From assembly GCA_017612655.1 (NCBI GenBank), contig JAGAFM010000073.1, forward strand, positions 1 through 23,271: DNA of 23,271 nt, given 5' to 3'. The position numbers were made by a program, and so were the translations under genes. Under the pieces are notes generated by a model that saw nothing but the letters and a program-made list of their open reading frames with translations, did no database searches and was not told the DNA's origin. This DNA comes from Clostridia bacterium. GTDB lineage: Bacteria > Bacillota > Clostridia > Oscillospirales > CAG-272. Shown here piece by piece: positions 6,333 through 13,509 of the stretch; positions within the stretch are counted from its first letter, which is position 1; each line of letters opens with the position of its first letter.

Positions 6333-7235
6333 TCAGGATTGAAACAGTTTTTCACAGTCTTTCTCAGTAAAGGTATACTTCTGATCGCAAAAATGACAGC
6401 ACACTTCCACTTTTCCCTGCTCCTTGAGAATGGAGTCCACTTCCCTTTTTCCGACTGCGATCAGTGCACGGGCGGTCCTTTCTCTGGAACAGTCGCACTG
6501 ATAGGCAACGTCCAGCTCGTCGAACAAATCGTACGGAATATCCTGGAAAACGACCCGCAGAATCTCTTCGTTGGTTTTTCCGGCCGCGAACATCGACGAG
6601 ATGGAAGATAAGAAACCGGCATTCCGTTCCAACAGAGATACGGTTTCCTCATCCGGATACGGGAGAAGCTGGACCAGCACACCGCCTGCACCGGAGCATG
6701 TGTAGTCCGGAGCGACCAGTACGCCCAGAGCGCAAAGGGTCGGGGTCTGCTCGGAAGTCGCGTAATAACTCGTGATATCCTCGGCGATCTCTCCGGTGAT
6801 GATCGGGGCCTGGCTTGTATAGGGTTCCTTGAGTCCGACGTCCCGGGACAGGGACAGGGTCCCCTTCCCGACCGCTCCGCCTACATCCAGTTTCCCGTTC
6901 GCCTTGCAAGGCAGATCCACATCCGGATGCTCAATATAGCCTTTTACGTTTCCATAATAATCCGAAACGGCCAGAATCGTCCCGGCAGGGCCGTCTCCGT
7001 GAAAGCGAAGGGTCAGGGAGTGCTCCTTCTCCTTGAGCATGGTTCCCATAAAAGATGCGGCGCTCAACACCCTTCCGAGCGCGGCGGTCGCGGTCGGAGC
7101 GGTATGGTGGTAGCGAATGGCTGCATTGACGATTTCCGTTGAATTCAGGACAAATGCCCGTGCAGAGCCGTCCCGGGACATGGCGCGGAGCATTTTCCCG
7201 TATTTTTTCTCATTCATCATATTACCTGCGATCAT
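6333..7235 (-). CDS. hslO: Redox-regulated chaperone Hsp33
   Basis: Hsp33 holdase, about 300 residues. It is activated in the cytoplasm by oxidation and unfolding and protects proteins during oxidative stress. The C-terminal zinc-binding switch is complete, with CDC near residue 247 and CHFC near 283. The core matches the family: GRVLSAASFMGTMLKE, the FHGDGPAG motif, GYIEHP and SGAGGVLVQLLP. The ATG at 7235 overlaps the stop of the upstream methyltransferase gene (ATGA), implying coupled translation. However, it has no clear RBS, and internal ATGs at 7220 and 7217 sit behind a weak AGGT and fit the family start better, so the true N-terminus may be five or six residues shorter. Confidence 0.95.
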   Translation of the reverse strand: MIAGNMMNEKKYGKMLRAMSRDGSARAFVLNSTEIVNAAIRYHHTAPTATAALGRVLSAASFMGTMLKEKEHSLTLRFHGDGPAGTILAVSDYYGNVKGYIEHPDVDLPCKANGKLDVGGAVGKGTLSLSRDVGLKEPYTSQAPIITGEIAEDITSYYATSEQTPTLCALGVLVAPDYTCSGAGGVLVQLLPYPDEETVSLLERNAGFLSSISSMFAAGKTNEEILRVVFQDIPYDLFDELDVAYQCDCSRERTARALIAVGKREVDSILKEQGKVEVCCHFCDQKYTFTEKDCEKLFQS

Positions 7236-7984
7236 TGGATTTTTCTGCAGAGGAACGTGTGGCGTTCGTCGGTGGGCGTTGCTTCCTCAAAGGAAAAGCC
7301 GGAGACGATTCCCAGAAGTTCGAATCCGCAGACGAGGAGAGCCTTCTGAATCCGCCGATCGGAGTAGGCGCGCTGCCTCTGGGATTCTTCCGATCTGGAC
7401 CACAGGCCTGCAGGGGTTTTGGCGAAAATGGTCAGATCGAAATAGCACATTCCGGTGCTCTTTTTATAGTCATTCTGCCATGCAACCAGATAATCGTCCT
7501 CTTCCAGGATGTAAGAACGGTCTCCGAAAACATGCTCGAATTTCCACGGGGTATTGACGTCGAACAGGAACAGCCCTCCCGGATTGAGAAACTGGCCGAC
7601 GGAAGAGAAGCACCGCTCCAGGTCCCCACGATCCGTGAGATAGTTGACGCAGTCAAGCGAACAAACGGCGGCGTCCACTGTCCCGTACAGATCGATCGCA
7701 CGCATATCCTGACAGACAAAAAGGATATCCTGCCCTTCTTCCTTTGCTCTGGCGTCGGCCAGGGCAAGCATTTCCTGCGAACGGTCGATTCCGATCATGT
7801 CGTATCCAGCGGAAGACAGGAGCGACGTCAGCGTTCCGGTTCCGCAGCCCAGATCGAGGACGGACCGTGGAGTAACGCAAAAGCGTGAAAACACTGCGCG
7901 GTAGAAATCGGCAATTTCTTGATAGGGGACATCCGACATGAGCCGGTCATAGAAGGATGCCAGAACTGAATACCCTTGTTCCAT
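7232..7984 (-). CDS. Class I SAM-dependent methyltransferase
   Basis: A 250-residue Rossmann-fold methyltransferase. Motif I, VLDLGCGTGTLTSLL (about 42-56), binds S-adenosylmethionine. IGIDRSQEML follows as motif II and FVCQDMRAIDL as motif III, with VNYLTDRGDLERCF and FLNPGGLFLFDVNTPWKF downstream. The family resembles small-molecule and SAM-dependent enzymes of the Methyltransf_25 type, whose substrates cannot be guessed from sequence. The RBS GAGGTGAA lies before the ATG, and a good promoter is at 8031-8059. It is first in a three-gene operon with hslO, which it overlaps by four bases, and the AraC regulator. Confidence 0.9.
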   Translation of the reverse strand: MEQGYSVLASFYDRLMSDVPYQEIADFYRAVFSRFCVTPRSVLDLGCGTGTLTSLLSSAGYDMIGIDRSQEMLALADARAKEEGQDILFVCQDMRAIDLYGTVDAAVCSLDCVNYLTDRGDLERCFSSVGQFLNPGGLFLFDVNTPWKFEHVFGDRSYILEEDDYLVAWQNDYKKSTGMCYFDLTIFAKTPAGLWSRSEESQRQRAYSDRRIQKALLVCGFELLGIVSGFSFEEATPTDERHTFLCRKIQ

Positions 7985-8030
7985 ATTTCACCTCGGGTCA
8001 GACAGGATAATCCGCGATTCTTTCAGTGGA

Positions 8031-8059
8031 ATTATACCATAATTGCAAATGGGTTTCAA
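8031..8059 (-). promoter_or_regulatory. Promoter of the methyltransferase-hslO-araC operon
   Basis: On the minus strand TTGAAA (8054-8059) and TATAAT (8031-8036) are 17 bases apart, about 45 bases before the methyltransferase start codon. Confidence 0.8.
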
Positions 8060-8212
8060 CCGAAAAGAAAGAAAAATGCCAAAAAGCGGGCCAAAGGAAA
8101 CGCAGTATCCGGAAACAGCGGGAACGGAACCCTTCTCGAGGCGATTCCGCTCCGCATGTCTTTTCTTCTCGCTTCAGTTTTTCGGTCAAACGAACAAATT
8201 TGCGAAAAAGAC

Positions 8213-8241
8213 TTGATTCTTTTGCCCAAAGGTAGTATAAT
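8213..8241 (+). promoter_or_regulatory. Promoter of tRNA-Ser
   Basis: TTGATT (8213-8218) and TATAAT (8236-8241) have a 17-base spacer and lie 42 bases before the tRNA 5' end. Confidence 0.85.
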
Positions 8242-8283
8242 TGCCTCGTTAAAAACTCATAGACGAACGGACATTCACTTCAC

Positions 8284-8370
8284 GGAGAAATACTCAAGTG
8301 GTGAAGAGGCGCCCCTGCTAAGGGTGTAGGTCGGGCAACCGGCGCGAGAGTTCAAATCTCTCTTTCTCCG
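8284..8370 (+). tRNA. tRNA-Ser (anticodon GCT)
   Basis: A type II tRNA of 87 bases. The acceptor stem GGAGAAA (8284-8290) pairs with TTTCTCC (8363-8369), with G8370 as discriminator. The anticodon arm is CGCCC/GGGTG with loop CTGCTAA and anticodon GCT at 8317-8319, reading AGC/AGT serine codons. A long variable arm and a TTCAAAT T-loop are present. The 3' CCA is not encoded. It has its own promoter and terminator. Confidence 0.95.
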
Positions 8371-8376
8371 TCTTTT

Positions 8377-8416
8377 TCAAAACCTCTTTTGCCGATTCCG
8401 GCAAGAGAGGTTTTGA
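8377..8416 (+). terminator. Terminator after tRNA-Ser
   Basis: An 18-base near-perfect hairpin, TCAAAACCTCTTTTGCCG against CGGCAAGAGAGGTTTTGA, with a four-base loop. The Ts of the 3' arm act as the U-tract. Confidence 0.75.
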
Positions 8417-8440
8417 CTTCTTCAGCGCCACTCGTTCTGC

Positions 8441-8480
8441 AGAAAAAGAGGCAGCAAAGCGATATTTAGCGTTGCTGCCT
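8441..8480 (-). terminator. Terminator of the rpmH-jag operon
   Basis: On the minus strand, AGGCAGCAA pairs with TTGCTGCCT across a 14-base inner region and is followed by CTTTTTCT. It lies directly after the jag stop codon. Confidence 0.85.
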
Positions 8481-8488
8481 GTTTTCAA

Positions 8489-9829
8489 TCAGTTGTTGGT
8501 GTTTTCCTCGGGTTCATCCTCGTAGATGCCGCAAGCTTTTGCGATTTCCGAGGGTTCGTCCTTTTCCCTGGTCAGCCCTTCCTTGCTGTTTTCCAGATCA
8601 AAGAAATAGCTTTCCACGCTGTCCTTCTTCACTGGCTTCTGATAAGGCCTGGAGATGGTGGAGGACTTCGGCTTCATGTAGTAGGGACGAAGTCCGGGTT
8701 TTCCGCTGCTGGCGGGTTTCTGAGGAGCTTCCGGCTCCGGTTTCCGTTCAACGGCGGTGCCGTCCGGCGCTTCGACCATCACAGGATGTTCCTGACGCGG
8801 GCGGTTGGGATCCCGCTCGGGTCTTCCGCCGCTTCCGCCTCCGCGACGATTCCCGTATCCGCCTCTTCCACCTCTGTCGTTTCTAGCTCCGGAACGGTCT
8901 TCCGAATTCCCTTCGGAATCCCTTCTTCTGCCGTTTCTGTCAGAGCCGCGGCCGTGACGGTCGTGGTTGCGAAGGTCGTGCTCCTCCGTAGGTTTGGCGG
9001 AACCGGTCGGATACACCACGATCCGGCGGTTGTTATCGGATCCGATCGAGTTGGTTGAGACTCCCTCGACAGACTGGATTTCGGAGTGGATGATTCTGCG
9101 CTCATACGGGTTCATCGGTTCCAGCGTGATGTTCTTTCCGCTTTTCAGAACGCGCAGCGCGGTTCTCTTTGCGAGCTTCCGGAGAACGGCTTCCCGCTTG
9201 GCCCGGTAATCTTCGATATCAATTGCGATTTTGCTGTAACCGGAGTCGTCATCGTCCTCCTCGTCCCGGTTGGCAACCAGTCCGGCAAGGCATTGGAGAG
9301 CGTCCAGCGTTTCCCCGTGATGTCCGATCAGGATTCCGGCATCTTCGCCCCGGATTTCCAGAAGCGTCCCGCCTTCGTCGCACTGATACTCAAACGCGGA
9401 GACGTCCGCCTTCAGTCCCATATCCGAAATGATGCCGCGAAGGAACGAGACAGCGGCTTCGTCCGATTTCGAAAGCGTGGCCTTCGGAACTTTCGGGGCA
9501 GGAGTTACGGGCTCTTCCCTGCGGGAAGCGTCCGCCCCGGAAGAGGCCGGTTCCTTTGGGAAGGATCCGCTGTTTCTGGCATTCTTCTGCTCCGGTTTTC
9601 TCTGGCGGGGTTCATTCTTTCCGGCGGCCTGTTTCTGCGGTTTGGGCGTATCCGCGACCTCACCTGTGACCCGAACCTGAGCATCGACTGCCCCAAATCC
9701 GAGAAATCCTTTTTTCGGTGCTCTGAGCACCTCATACGTGACCGCTGAGACTGTAAGGCCCAGTTCTTTTGCACCGAGGGAGACGGCGTCTTCAACAGTC
9801 TTCCCTTCCTTGATGATTTCCTTTCTCAT
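8489..9829 (-). CDS. jag: RNA-binding protein Jag/KhpB with long RG-rich tail
   Basis: A 446-residue cytoplasmic RNA-binding protein. In order, residues 1-55 form the Jag_N domain (KTVEDAVSLGAKELGL, GFLGFGA); 56-120 form a charged, low-complexity linker; about 122-205 form a KH domain with the GHHG loop at 169-172; and about 205-275 form an R3H domain with R244...H248. Residues about 280-446 are a disordered tail rich in Arg, Gly, Asp and Pro, with RGGRGGYGNRRGGG near 319-332. Typical Jag/KhpB proteins end soon after R3H, so the roughly 170-residue RGG-like extension is unusual. In Gram-positives KhpB works with KhpA in binding small RNAs and in cell-division control. It is the last gene of the rpmH-rnpA-yidD-yidC operon, 53 bases after yidC, with RBS AAAGGA. 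Confidence 0.93.
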   Translation of the reverse strand: MRKEIIKEGKTVEDAVSLGAKELGLTVSAVTYEVLRAPKKGFLGFGAVDAQVRVTGEVADTPKPQKQAAGKNEPRQRKPEQKNARNSGSFPKEPASSGADASRREEPVTPAPKVPKATLSKSDEAAVSFLRGIISDMGLKADVSAFEYQCDEGGTLLEIRGEDAGILIGHHGETLDALQCLAGLVANRDEEDDDDSGYSKIAIDIEDYRAKREAVLRKLAKRTALRVLKSGKNITLEPMNPYERRIIHSEIQSVEGVSTNSIGSDNNRRIVVYPTGSAKPTEEHDLRNHDRHGRGSDRNGRRRDSEGNSEDRSGARNDRGGRGGYGNRRGGGSGGRPERDPNRPRQEHPVMVEAPDGTAVERKPEPEAPQKPASSGKPGLRPYYMKPKSSTISRPYQKPVKKDSVESYFFDLENSKEGLTREKDEPSEIAKACGIYEDEPEENTNN

Positions 9830-9882
9830 GGATGAGTCCTTTCGTTATCAATACAGATCGGATTCTTTACAGATCAAATCCT

Positions 9883-11118
9883 TTATTTGTCGTCTTTCAG
9901 AGGGGCGCGGTCCACGCCGGATACCGACTGGGGTTCAGAAGAGTCATACTCTTCCGAATCCGATTCCGCCGTTTCCTTTTCAGCCTTGCTCTGCCTGGAG
10001 GAGGACTTATTTCCCTTCTGCGGCTTTGGAGCGGGCTCGTAATCATCGTCGTCGATATGGTGGAGAGAGCGAACCGGAGCGCCGGATCCGGAAGATTTCT
10101 TCTTCTCTTTCGGTTCCTTCTTCTCAAGTTCCTTCGCGGCGGCTTTCATTTCCTCTTCCGAAAACTTCGGGTACGGGAACAGTTTGTAGAGGAGGAACTG
10201 CTGTCCGATCCCCAGAATATTCTGGAAAATCCAGTACACGCCGAGCGCGGCTGGGAGACGGAACGCCATGTAGAAAATCATGAGGGGCATACCGTATTCC
10301 ATGATTTTCATGGACATCCCTGCCTGCTGTTCTGCGGTGGTCGGAGACTGATACGAAAGCTTGCGGGTGATTTTTGTGGTTCCCCAAGTGGTAACCAGGT
10401 TCAGAATCGGAACGGCAATCAGGGCATCGATCGGCCAGATCGACGGATTGGAGGACAGATCCGCACCGAGGAACATCATGTTCGGAAGGTTGCCAAGAAC
10501 GGCGCTGATCTCACCGATCAGTTCCGATGTATAGGACCCTGCGGTTTCCAGAGCATTCACGATCGACGCAGGCTCCAGCGCCTTCAGAATATTCACCAGC
10601 TGGATTTCGTTCCCCGAAAACTTCCCGATTCCGTCTTCCGCCACCTTGATAAAGTCGGAGAACCGATCCAAAAGTGCAGCATCGGCCTGAACCAGCCCGG
10701 GAACGGTGTCCCTCAGAGCGTTCAGTGCATCCGCGGACAGCGAGCAAAGATAGGTGAGGGGTCCGTAGACAATTTGATAAATGGCAAAAACGATGAGCAA
10801 CTGAATAATCATCGGGAGACAGCCGGCGGCAGGATTAAAATGTTCCGCCTGGTACAGCTCCATGACTTCGCTTTGCATTTTCTGCTGGGTGACTTTGTCC
10901 GTCCTTCCCGCGTACTTCGCGCGGATCGCCATTTCTTTCGGACGGAGCGTCGCCTGCTTGACCATGTTCTTCTGCTGCTTGATTCCCAGCGGGAACAGAA
11001 CGATTTTGACGACCAGCGCAAAACCGAACAGCGCAAGCATATAGTTCCCCGTCAGGGAGTAGAAGAACCGGATCACGTAACTAAAGGGGATGTTGATAAG
11101 GCTGAATAGCTGGCCCAT
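9883..11118 (-). CDS. yidC: Membrane protein insertase YidC/Oxa1
   Basis: A 411-residue insertase that places proteins in the cytoplasmic membrane, alone or with SecYEG. The first transmembrane helix (about 26-45) has Lys38 in ALVVKIVLFPL at the place of the conserved groove arginine of many YidC proteins. FNPAAGCLPMIIQLLIVFAIYQ is the typical second block. Later helices include IDALIAVPILNLVTTW and PLMIFYMAFRLPAALGVYWIFQN. A 130-base-scale extracytoplasmic insertion separates the helices, and the C-terminal ~100 residues are a basic then acidic tail (KKEPKEKKK, later DSEEYDSSEP), which in other YidC proteins contacts the ribosome. There is no lipobox. The RBS AAAAGGAG precedes the ATG, and the position after yidD and before jag is standard. 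Confidence 0.96.
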   Translation of the reverse strand: MGQLFSLINIPFSYVIRFFYSLTGNYMLALFGFALVVKIVLFPLGIKQQKNMVKQATLRPKEMAIRAKYAGRTDKVTQQKMQSEVMELYQAEHFNPAAGCLPMIIQLLIVFAIYQIVYGPLTYLCSLSADALNALRDTVPGLVQADAALLDRFSDFIKVAEDGIGKFSGNEIQLVNILKALEPASIVNALETAGSYTSELIGEISAVLGNLPNMMFLGADLSSNPSIWPIDALIAVPILNLVTTWGTTKITRKLSYQSPTTAEQQAGMSMKIMEYGMPLMIFYMAFRLPAALGVYWIFQNILGIGQQFLLYKLFPYPKFSEEEMKAAAKELEKKEPKEKKKSSGSGAPVRSLHHIDDDDYEPAPKPQKGNKSSSRQSKAEKETAESDSEEYDSSEPQSVSGVDRAPLKDDK

Positions 11119-11165
11119 GGCACTCCTTTTACCGCCCGAATCGGAATCGGGCCGGTTACGATCAG

Positions 11166-11471
11166 TTAATCAGTTGGAAACAAGACGGAATAGGATGCAG
11201 GGAAAGCACGCTCTTTCCCCGCACTCCGAATCAAACGCACGGGTGATACGTTCCGTTTCGGGACGGAGTCAAATCCGCCTTTTCCAAACGGATTGCAACG
11301 TAAGATCCGCCAGATGGCGAGCCCGAGGCCGCGTACTGCCCCCCACTCTTCAATCGCTCCGATTGCGTAGGCGGAACAGGTCGGGACGAACCGGCAGGTC
11401 GGACGCAGTTTCCATCCGGACAGATACTTCTGGTAGAAGCGGATAGGGAGAATCAGAAGGCGTCGAATCAT
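11166..11471 (-). CDS. yidD: Membrane protein insertion efficiency factor YidD
   Basis: A 101-residue small membrane-associated protein that helps YidC-dependent insertion. The family core is evident: LLILPIRFYQKYLSG, RPTCRFVPTCSAYAIGAIEEWGAVRGLGLAIWRILRCNPFGKGGFDSVP, including the three conserved cysteines. After residue 75 there is an extra basic tail of about 25 residues. I start at ATG 11471, 8 bases after GAGGAG; a GTG nine bases upstream is less well placed. The ATG overlaps the rnpA stop (ATGA), so the two genes are translationally coupled. Confidence 0.96.
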   Translation of the reverse strand: MIRRLLILPIRFYQKYLSGWKLRPTCRFVPTCSAYAIGAIEEWGAVRGLGLAIWRILRCNPFGKGGFDSVPKRNVSPVRLIRSAGKERAFPASYSVLFPTD

Positions 11472-11896
11472 AGCGGACACTCCTCGTGCTTCTCTTTGAA
11501 GGCTGTTCCGGCTTCGGCGGGGGCTTCATAAAGATCCATTTTGGAAAAAGCAGAGGAAAGGTCTCTGAGGACGTCCTGCATTTTCGCATGAACGGCCGCG
11601 GGGCGGGCCACCAGAACGATCAGGTAGCCTTTCCGGACCGGATGATCTTTGTCTGCCAGACGATAGGCTTCTCTCAGGATTCTCCGGACCCGGGAGCGTT
11701 GTACGGCGTTCCCGAGTTTTTTGGTTGCGGTAAGCCCGAGACGGTTGACGGTCTGCTTCCGCGGGTTTTCCCTCTGAAGGCGGTTTGCCGCGCGATCCCG
11801 CAGACAGTATACCACTACCGTAGGGGCTGCAACATGCCTACCCCGCGCATACACCTTCTGATAAAGGTGGTTTTCCGTAATGGCGACGATTTTCAT
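11468..11896 (-). CDS. rnpA: Ribonuclease P protein component
   Basis: The 142-residue basic protein subunit of RNase P, which assists the RNA subunit in trimming tRNA 5' leaders. The signature block NRLGLTATKKLGNAVQRSRVRRILRE (about 66-90) contains the RNA-binding RNR-like region, here with RSR in place of the more usual RNR. LIVLVARPAA is the later conserved strand. Two ATGs are adjacent (11899 and 11896); I take 11896 because GAGG at 11902-11905 would be only two bases from the first. A terminator-like hairpin between rpmH and rnpA probably lowers its expression compared with L34. The C-terminus extends about 15-20 residues beyond the usual end. Confidence 0.96.
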   Translation of the reverse strand: MKIVAITENHLYQKVYARGRHVAAPTVVVYCLRDRAANRLQRENPRKQTVNRLGLTATKKLGNAVQRSRVRRILREAYRLADKDHPVRKGYLIVLVARPAAVHAKMQDVLRDLSSAFSKMDLYEAPAEAGTAFKEKHEECPL

Positions 11897-11907
11897 CATT
11901 TCCTCAC

Positions 11908-11941
11908 AAAAATGTAAGCCTATGACTTGCGCCACAGGCTT
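11908..11941 (-). terminator. Attenuator-like hairpin between rpmH and rnpA
   Basis: On the minus strand AAGCCTGTG (11933-11941) pairs with CATAGGCTT (11916-11924) with one wobble. It is followed within three bases by five Ts (11908-11912) and then the rnpA RBS. Placed between a ribosomal protein gene and a low-abundance RNase P gene, it likely terminates part of the transcripts. Confidence 0.55.
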
Positions 11942-11989
11942 TCACTCTTTCTCGGTCTGCCACCGGCTGCGGAACAAGCAAGCGAAAAC

Positions 11990-12124
11990 TCAATAGGTCA
12001 GTCTTGCTCTGCCCTTTTCGCGTCTTCTCTTCAGGACCTTTCTTCCATTTGCCGTCGCCATTCTCTTCCGGAATCCGTGCTCCATCTTTCTCTGGCGCTT
12101 TTTCGGCTGGTAAGTTCTTTTCAC
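11990..12124 (-). CDS. rpmH: 50S ribosomal protein L34
   Basis: A 44-residue, highly basic protein with the full L34 signature: KRTYQPKKRQRK at the N-terminus, then HGFRKRMATANGRKVLKRRREKGRARL. It starts with GTG at 12124, preceded by GGAGG eight bases upstream; there is no ATG in the right place. It is the first gene of the operon with rnpA, yidD, yidC and jag, driven by the promoter at 12259-12287 with a leader of about 125 bases. dnaA, often the divergent neighbour in Firmicutes, is absent. Confidence 0.98.
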   Translation of the reverse strand: MKRTYQPKKRQRKMEHGFRKRMATANGRKVLKRRREKGRARLTY

Positions 12125-12258
12125 TCTTTCTTCCTCCCTCAATAATCGACGGGACTGTTCTGAATCAAATCCGTCTGATCTAGATTTCTGCGGCAATCCT
12201 CTGGCCAAGGAGGGCAAAGGCTGCCGATTCTTACCTCATGCAAAAAAACATCTATCCT

Positions 12259-12287
12259 ATTCTACTCTTGCCTGATCCAAAAGTCAA
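12259..12287 (-). promoter_or_regulatory. Promoter of the rpmH operon
   Basis: On the minus strand TTGACT (12282-12287) and TAGAAT (12259-12264) are 17 bases apart. Confidence 0.85.
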
Positions 12288-12367
12288 GTCTTTTTCGGAA
12301 TTTTATTCGGTTTTTTCCTGAGAGTCTCCCTCACTTTCTTTGTTTTCCTTTTCTTTCCCGATAAGGG

Positions 12368-12395
12368 TTGACAAGAAGATTTATCGTGCTAAAAA
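12368..12395 (+). promoter_or_regulatory. Probable promoter of the secreted CBM9-like protein
   Basis: TTGACA (12368-12373) is followed after 16 bases by TAAAAA (12390-12395), giving a leader of about 60 bases. The -35 is consensus and the -10 is weak. Confidence 0.55.
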
Positions 12396-12459
12396 GAGGC
12401 CGATACGGGTATCCTATGTTCGCACGGACTGCTCGCAAATTTGTAGGAGGAAATTGGAA

Positions 12460-13494
12460 ATGAAAAGAATTCTCACTCTTGCTGTGTGTGTTCTCATGCT
12501 CGCAGGCATGATGTGCATCACGACCTCTGCAACGCGGGGCTACACCTACTACTCTGTTTACGGAACTCCCGAAATCGACGGCGTGAAGGATGATATCTGG
12601 AACGCAGCCACGTTGGCTCAGCTCCTCTACACCTCCAGCGACAACTGGCAGGATAATGCGAAAGCCACTCCGATGACGAAGTATTATTTCTCCGTCATGA
12701 ACGACGATGAGTTCATCTACCTTCTCTTCGAAGCGTACGACTTTACGCCCGGTGACGACGATATGATGGAATTCCATATCGACGAAGACTTCTGCCAGAA
12801 GCCCGGACAGAAGCTTCAGGAGGAATACCCGGATTACAACTTCTGCCCGTGCGCATATCACCTCGGCGCTATGTTTGCGGATCCCGACATCACTCTGTTC
12901 GGATGCCGCGGTGGGGAGACCTACAATGAGGACGGCTCTCCGAAAGACATTATTATTGAATGCAAGGGGACCCAGACTCCCATGACTATTTCCGAGGGTG
13001 CCTGCGAGTACCGGATTCTTGAGCTCAAGATCAAGCCCGTAAGACCGATTACCGAAGGCGCTGTTTACGGAATTGAAGCTTCCTTTGATGACAAGGATGA
13101 AGACGGCGAATGGGTCAACTTCCTCCGTTGGAACACCGACGAGAACAGCACCTACGACGTCAAGGACGGATGGCCGGAAGGCGTAATCGATGAATACGAA
13201 GGCCAGGGCCAGTGGCCTTACTGGAGCACTTACACCTATGCTCCCTGCTACCTGGCATCCGCTCCCGCTGAAGACGAGCCTGCCTCCGAGGAACCCGCCT
13301 CCGAGGAACCCGCTTCCGAAGAGCCTGCTTCTGAAGAGCCTGCTTCCGAGGAACCCGCCTCCGAAGAACCTGCTTCCGAGCCTGCTACCCAGGGCAGCAA
13401 CACCCAGCCCCCGAAGACCGCTGACGCCGGCATCGTTGTCGCCGCGGTCGTCATGGCGGCAGCTGCAGCAGTGGTTCTCAGAAAGAAGCACTAA
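12460..13494 (+). CDS. Secreted CBM9-like surface protein with EPASE repeats and PKTAD anchor-like tail
   Basis: A 344-residue exported protein. A signal peptide (residues 1-24, probable cleavage TSA|TR) leads into a ~230-residue acidic domain that opens with GTPEIDGVKDDIWNAA. This is the hallmark of the carbohydrate-binding CBM9-like (DOMON-related) fold, found on surface and xylanase-associated proteins. Residues 273-307 are seven EPASE repeats, a likely wall-spanning spacer. Then PKTAD (318-322), a hydrophobic stretch and a terminal RKKH follow, a layout like LPXTG sorting signals but with a non-canonical motif. The ATG at 12460 has AGGAGG nine bases upstream. The gene stands alone between its own promoter and a run of hairpins. 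Binding of a polysaccharide is an inference; no catalytic domain is visible. Confidence 0.85.
   Translation: MKRILTLAVCVLMLAGMMCITTSATRGYTYYSVYGTPEIDGVKDDIWNAATLAQLLYTSSDNWQDNAKATPMTKYYFSVMNDDEFIYLLFEAYDFTPGDDDMMEFHIDEDFCQKPGQKLQEEYPDYNFCPCAYHLGAMFADPDITLFGCRGGETYNEDGSPKDIIIECKGTQTPMTISEGACEYRILELKIKPVRPITEGAVYGIEASFDDKDEDGEWVNFLRWNTDENSTYDVKDGWPEGVIDEYEGQGQWPYWSTYTYAPCYLASAPAEDEPASEEPASEEPASEEPASEEPASEEPASEEPASEPATQGSNTQPPKTADAGIVVAAVVMAAAAAVVLRKKH
13276..13380 (+). repeat. Seven tandem 15-base repeats coding EPASE
   Basis: Seven in-frame copies of a 15-base unit (GAR-CCN-GCY-TCY-GAR) encode EPASE. Copies differ at wobble positions only (CCC/CCT, GCC/GCT, GAA/GAG), showing selection on the peptide. 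Slippage could readily change the copy number. Confidence 0.95.
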
Positions 13495-13509
13495 TCTGCG
13501 GCATTCTTC

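Larger units (their letters stand above)
7985..8283. other. Intergenic region between methyltransferase and tRNA-Ser
   Basis: About 300 bases holding only the two divergent promoters listed separately. No reading frame with an RBS and no repeat is evident. Confidence 0.6.
12125..12459. other. Divergent regulatory region between rpmH and a secreted protein gene
   Basis: About 335 bases with two divergent promoters (listed separately) and the rpmH leader. I searched for DnaA boxes (TTATNCACA) and AT-rich unwinding repeats and found none convincing, so nothing supports a replication origin here. Confidence 0.6.

Noticed and set aside
9832..11109. A 425-residue open frame on the plus strand across yidC
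   Set aside because: Antisense of yidC, no RBS, amino-acid content typical of a shadow frame in GC-rich DNA.
12125..12459. Possible chromosome origin next to rpmH
   Set aside because: No DnaA boxes or AT-rich repeat cluster seen, and dnaA/dnaN are not present.
13276..13380. Tandem repeats considered as a CRISPR-like array
   Set aside because: Units are 15 bases, directly adjoining, in frame and without spacers; they code for peptide repeats.
12331..13491. A 386-residue open frame on the minus strand opposite the surface-protein gene, with Gly/Leu/Phe repeats
   Set aside because: It is the antisense of the EPASE repeat gene, has no RBS and no recognisable domain; the plus-strand frame has a signal peptide and family match.
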